Below, piece by piece: positions 62,758-64,000 of a stretch of DNA of 64,000 bases. The notes beneath the pieces are model-generated. The model did no database searches. It worked only from the letters and a program-made list of their open reading frames with translations, and was not told the origin of the DNA. This DNA comes from Micromonospora sp. C28SCA-DRY-2 (GTDB lineage Bacteria > Actinomycetota > Actinomycetes > Mycobacteriales > Micromonosporaceae): positions 372,001-436,000 of the forward strand of contig NZ_JAUMKD010000001.1 in the NCBI RefSeq assembly GCF_030519475.1, in the 5' to 3' direction. Position 1 is the first letter of the stretch. Every line of letters starts with the position of its first letter. A program made the position numbers and the translations under genes.

Positions 62758-64000
62758 GCGCGCTCGCGGCACCGAACGAGGTCGTCACCAAGGCGCTGCT
62801 GCGCCAGGTGAACGTACCGGGGCTGGACCGGCCGGCCGCCCTGATCACCCTGGACAACGGCTTCGACCACACCAAGCCGAACACCTTCGGCCCGGGCGGT
62901 CTGACCAGCCTGGACGAGGCGATCACCGCCGCGCTGGCGGCGAACCCGGCGTTCATCGCGGTCACCGGCAAGCCGTACGTCTTCTGCGTCGGCGCCGACA
63001 TCGTCGGCCTGCCGGCGCTGGCCGACCGCGAGCAGGCGCTGGAGATCGGCCGGCTCGGCCACCGGGTCTTCGCCCGGCTCAAGGACAGCCAGATCCCCAC
63101 CTTCGCGTTCGTCAACGGCGCGGCGATGGGCGGCGGGCTCGAGCTGGCCCTGCACTGCCACTACCGGACCCTCTCCGGTGGTGCCGCGGCGCTGGCCCTG
63201 CCCGAGGTCTCGCTCGGCCTGGTGCCCGGCTGGGGCGGCACCCAGCTGCTGCCGAACCTGATCGGCATCCCGGCGGCGACCCAGGTGATCATCCAGAACC
63301 CGCTGATGCAGAACAAGATGCTCAAGCCGAAGCAGGCCGCCGAGATGGGCATCGCGGACGTGCTGCTGGAGCCGGCCGACTTCCTGGAGCGGTCGTTGGA
63401 GTGGGCCGCCGGCGTGGTCCGCGGCGACATCACGGTGACCCGGCCCGAGGTCGACAAGGACATGTGGGCGGGCGTGCTCTACTTCGCCCGGCAGACCCTC
63501 GACCAGCGGCTGCACGGCGCGGTCCCGGCCGCGTACAAGGCGCTGGACCTGCTGGAGACGGCGAAGGACGCGGACTTCGCCACCGGCACCGCGGCCGAGG
63601 ACGAGGCGCTCGCCGACCTGATCTTCTCCGATGAGCTGCGCAGCGGCCTGTACGCCTTCGACCTGGTGCAGCGGCGGGCCAAGCGGCCGGCCGGCGCGCC
63701 GGACAAGGGCCTGGCCCGCCCGGTCACCAAGGTCGGCATCGTCGGCGCCGGCCTGATGGCCAGCCAGCTCGCGCTGCTGTTCGCCCGTCGCCTCCAGGTG
63801 CCGGTCGTCATGACCGACCTGGACCAGGCCCGGGTCGACAAGGGCGTGGGCTACGTGCACGCCCAGATCGAGAAGGCGGTCAGCAAGGGCCGGATGGACA
63901 AGGGCACCGCGGCCAAGCTGTACGGCCTGGTCAGCGGCTCGGTCGACAAGTCCGTCTTCGCCGACGCCGACTTCGTCATCGAGGCGGTCTTCGAGGACCT
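62754..64000 (+). CDS. fadB: Fatty-oxidation complex alpha subunit (enoyl-CoA hydratase/3-hydroxyacyl-CoA dehydrogenase), 3' end beyond the window
   Basis: At least 415 codons are visible from a GTG at 62754. The N-terminal part is an enoyl-CoA hydratase domain, with VTGKPYVFCVGADI forming the first half of the oxyanion hole and NGAAMGGGLELALHC the second. ALPEVSLGLVPGWGGTQLLP follows, where the catalytic Glu residues lie. A helical linker leads into the NAD-binding domain of the dehydrogenase (VGIVGAGLMASQLALLFARR near residue 327). The window ends at FVIEAVFEDL, so the rest of the dehydrogenase domain is missing. It is translationally coupled to fadA; together they form the beta-oxidation complex. 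Confidence 0.93.
   Translation, partial: MSALAAPNEVVTKALLRQVNVPGLDRPAALITLDNGFDHTKPNTFGPGGLTSLDEAITAALAANPAFIAVTGKPYVFCVGADIVGLPALADREQALEIGRLGHRVFARLKDSQIPTFAFVNGAAMGGGLELALHCHYRTLSGGAAALALPEVSLGLVPGWGGTQLLPNLIGIPAATQVIIQNPLMQNKMLKPKQAAEMGIADVLLEPADFLERSLEWAAGVVRGDITVTRPEVDKDMWAGVLYFARQTLDQRLHGAVPAAYKALDLLETAKDADFATGTAAEDEALADLIFSDELRSGLYAFDLVQRRAKRPAGAPDKGLARPVTKVGIVGAGLMASQLALLFARRLQVPVVMTDLDQARVDKGVGYVHAQIEKAVSKGRMDKGTAAKLYGLVSGSVDKSVFADADFVIEAVFED

Overview
The window is about 73% G+C, uses GTG and TTG starts freely, and carries typical actinomycete gene sets: DUF3000, an actinobacterial coproporphyrin-type haem cluster, LigC/LigD-type ligase and polymerase proteins, and a CebR cellobiose operon. 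This points to a mycelial actinomycete, most likely Micromonospora or a close relative. It reads as an ordinary chromosomal segment. No tRNA, rRNA, CRISPR array, prophage or intact insertion sequence was recognised.

Layout. 0-3.2 kb: a DUF488 gene cut by the window edge, a decayed SDR remnant, and a divergent MFS efflux pump/TetR pair. 3.2-5.9 kb: a secreted multidomain GH9 cellulase with a CebR-type operator upstream. 6.1-13.4 kb: a sortase-type surface protein, an aldehyde dehydrogenase, two ACT-domain proteins (one fused to a GNAT domain) and a phosphotransferase/acyl-CoA dehydrogenase pair. 13.5-19.7 kb: the cellobiose locus cebE-cebF-cebG-bglC-cebR on the minus strand, with two operators. 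19.7-21.2 kb: a pRiA4b ORF-3-like protein and a RibD-C reductase. 21.4-27.8 kb: a four-gene plus-strand operon encoding a HerA-like ATPase, SbcD/Mre11, SbcC/Rad50 and a NurA-like nuclease. This is the gene set of archaeal DNA-end resection and is the most interesting locus here.

28-37 kb: a spermidine-synthase-fold protein, an ECF sigma/anti-sigma pair followed by a lipoprotein, an AlkA-like glycosylase, DUF1990, a LigC-type DNA ligase, a secreted S33 peptidase, a K+ channel and a GNAT. 37.1-46 kb: a 45-bp tandem repeat, a small membrane protein, and a four-gene MacB-like ABC exporter operon with a 24-codon ORF wedged between its ATPase genes. 46-53.2 kb: an L7/L12-CTD protein, a LigD-type polymerase, MsrB, a DUF305 lipoprotein, two AA10 LPMOs (one with a chitin-type and one with a cellulose-type CBM), a CBM48 protein, a CxxC protein, ElaA and a HAD. 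53.5-64 kb: hemE-hemY-hemQ, DUF3000, two Pro-rich membrane proteins (one a trypsin-like protease), RNase D, and a fadA-fadB pair running off the right edge.

How the genes fit together. The GH9 cellulase, two LPMOs, CebEFG importer, BglC and CebR form a plant-polymer degradation and cellobiose-uptake module that shares GGGAGCGCTCCC operators. A second theme is DNA-end repair: HerA/SbcD/SbcC/NurA, AlkA, LigC and LigD-pol all lie within 27 kb. A third, structural theme is a set of GATC-edged palindromes at gene ends. Several sit between a C-rich, G-poor tract and a G-rich tract, and some flanking genes read into them, giving Pro-rich tails or missing stops.
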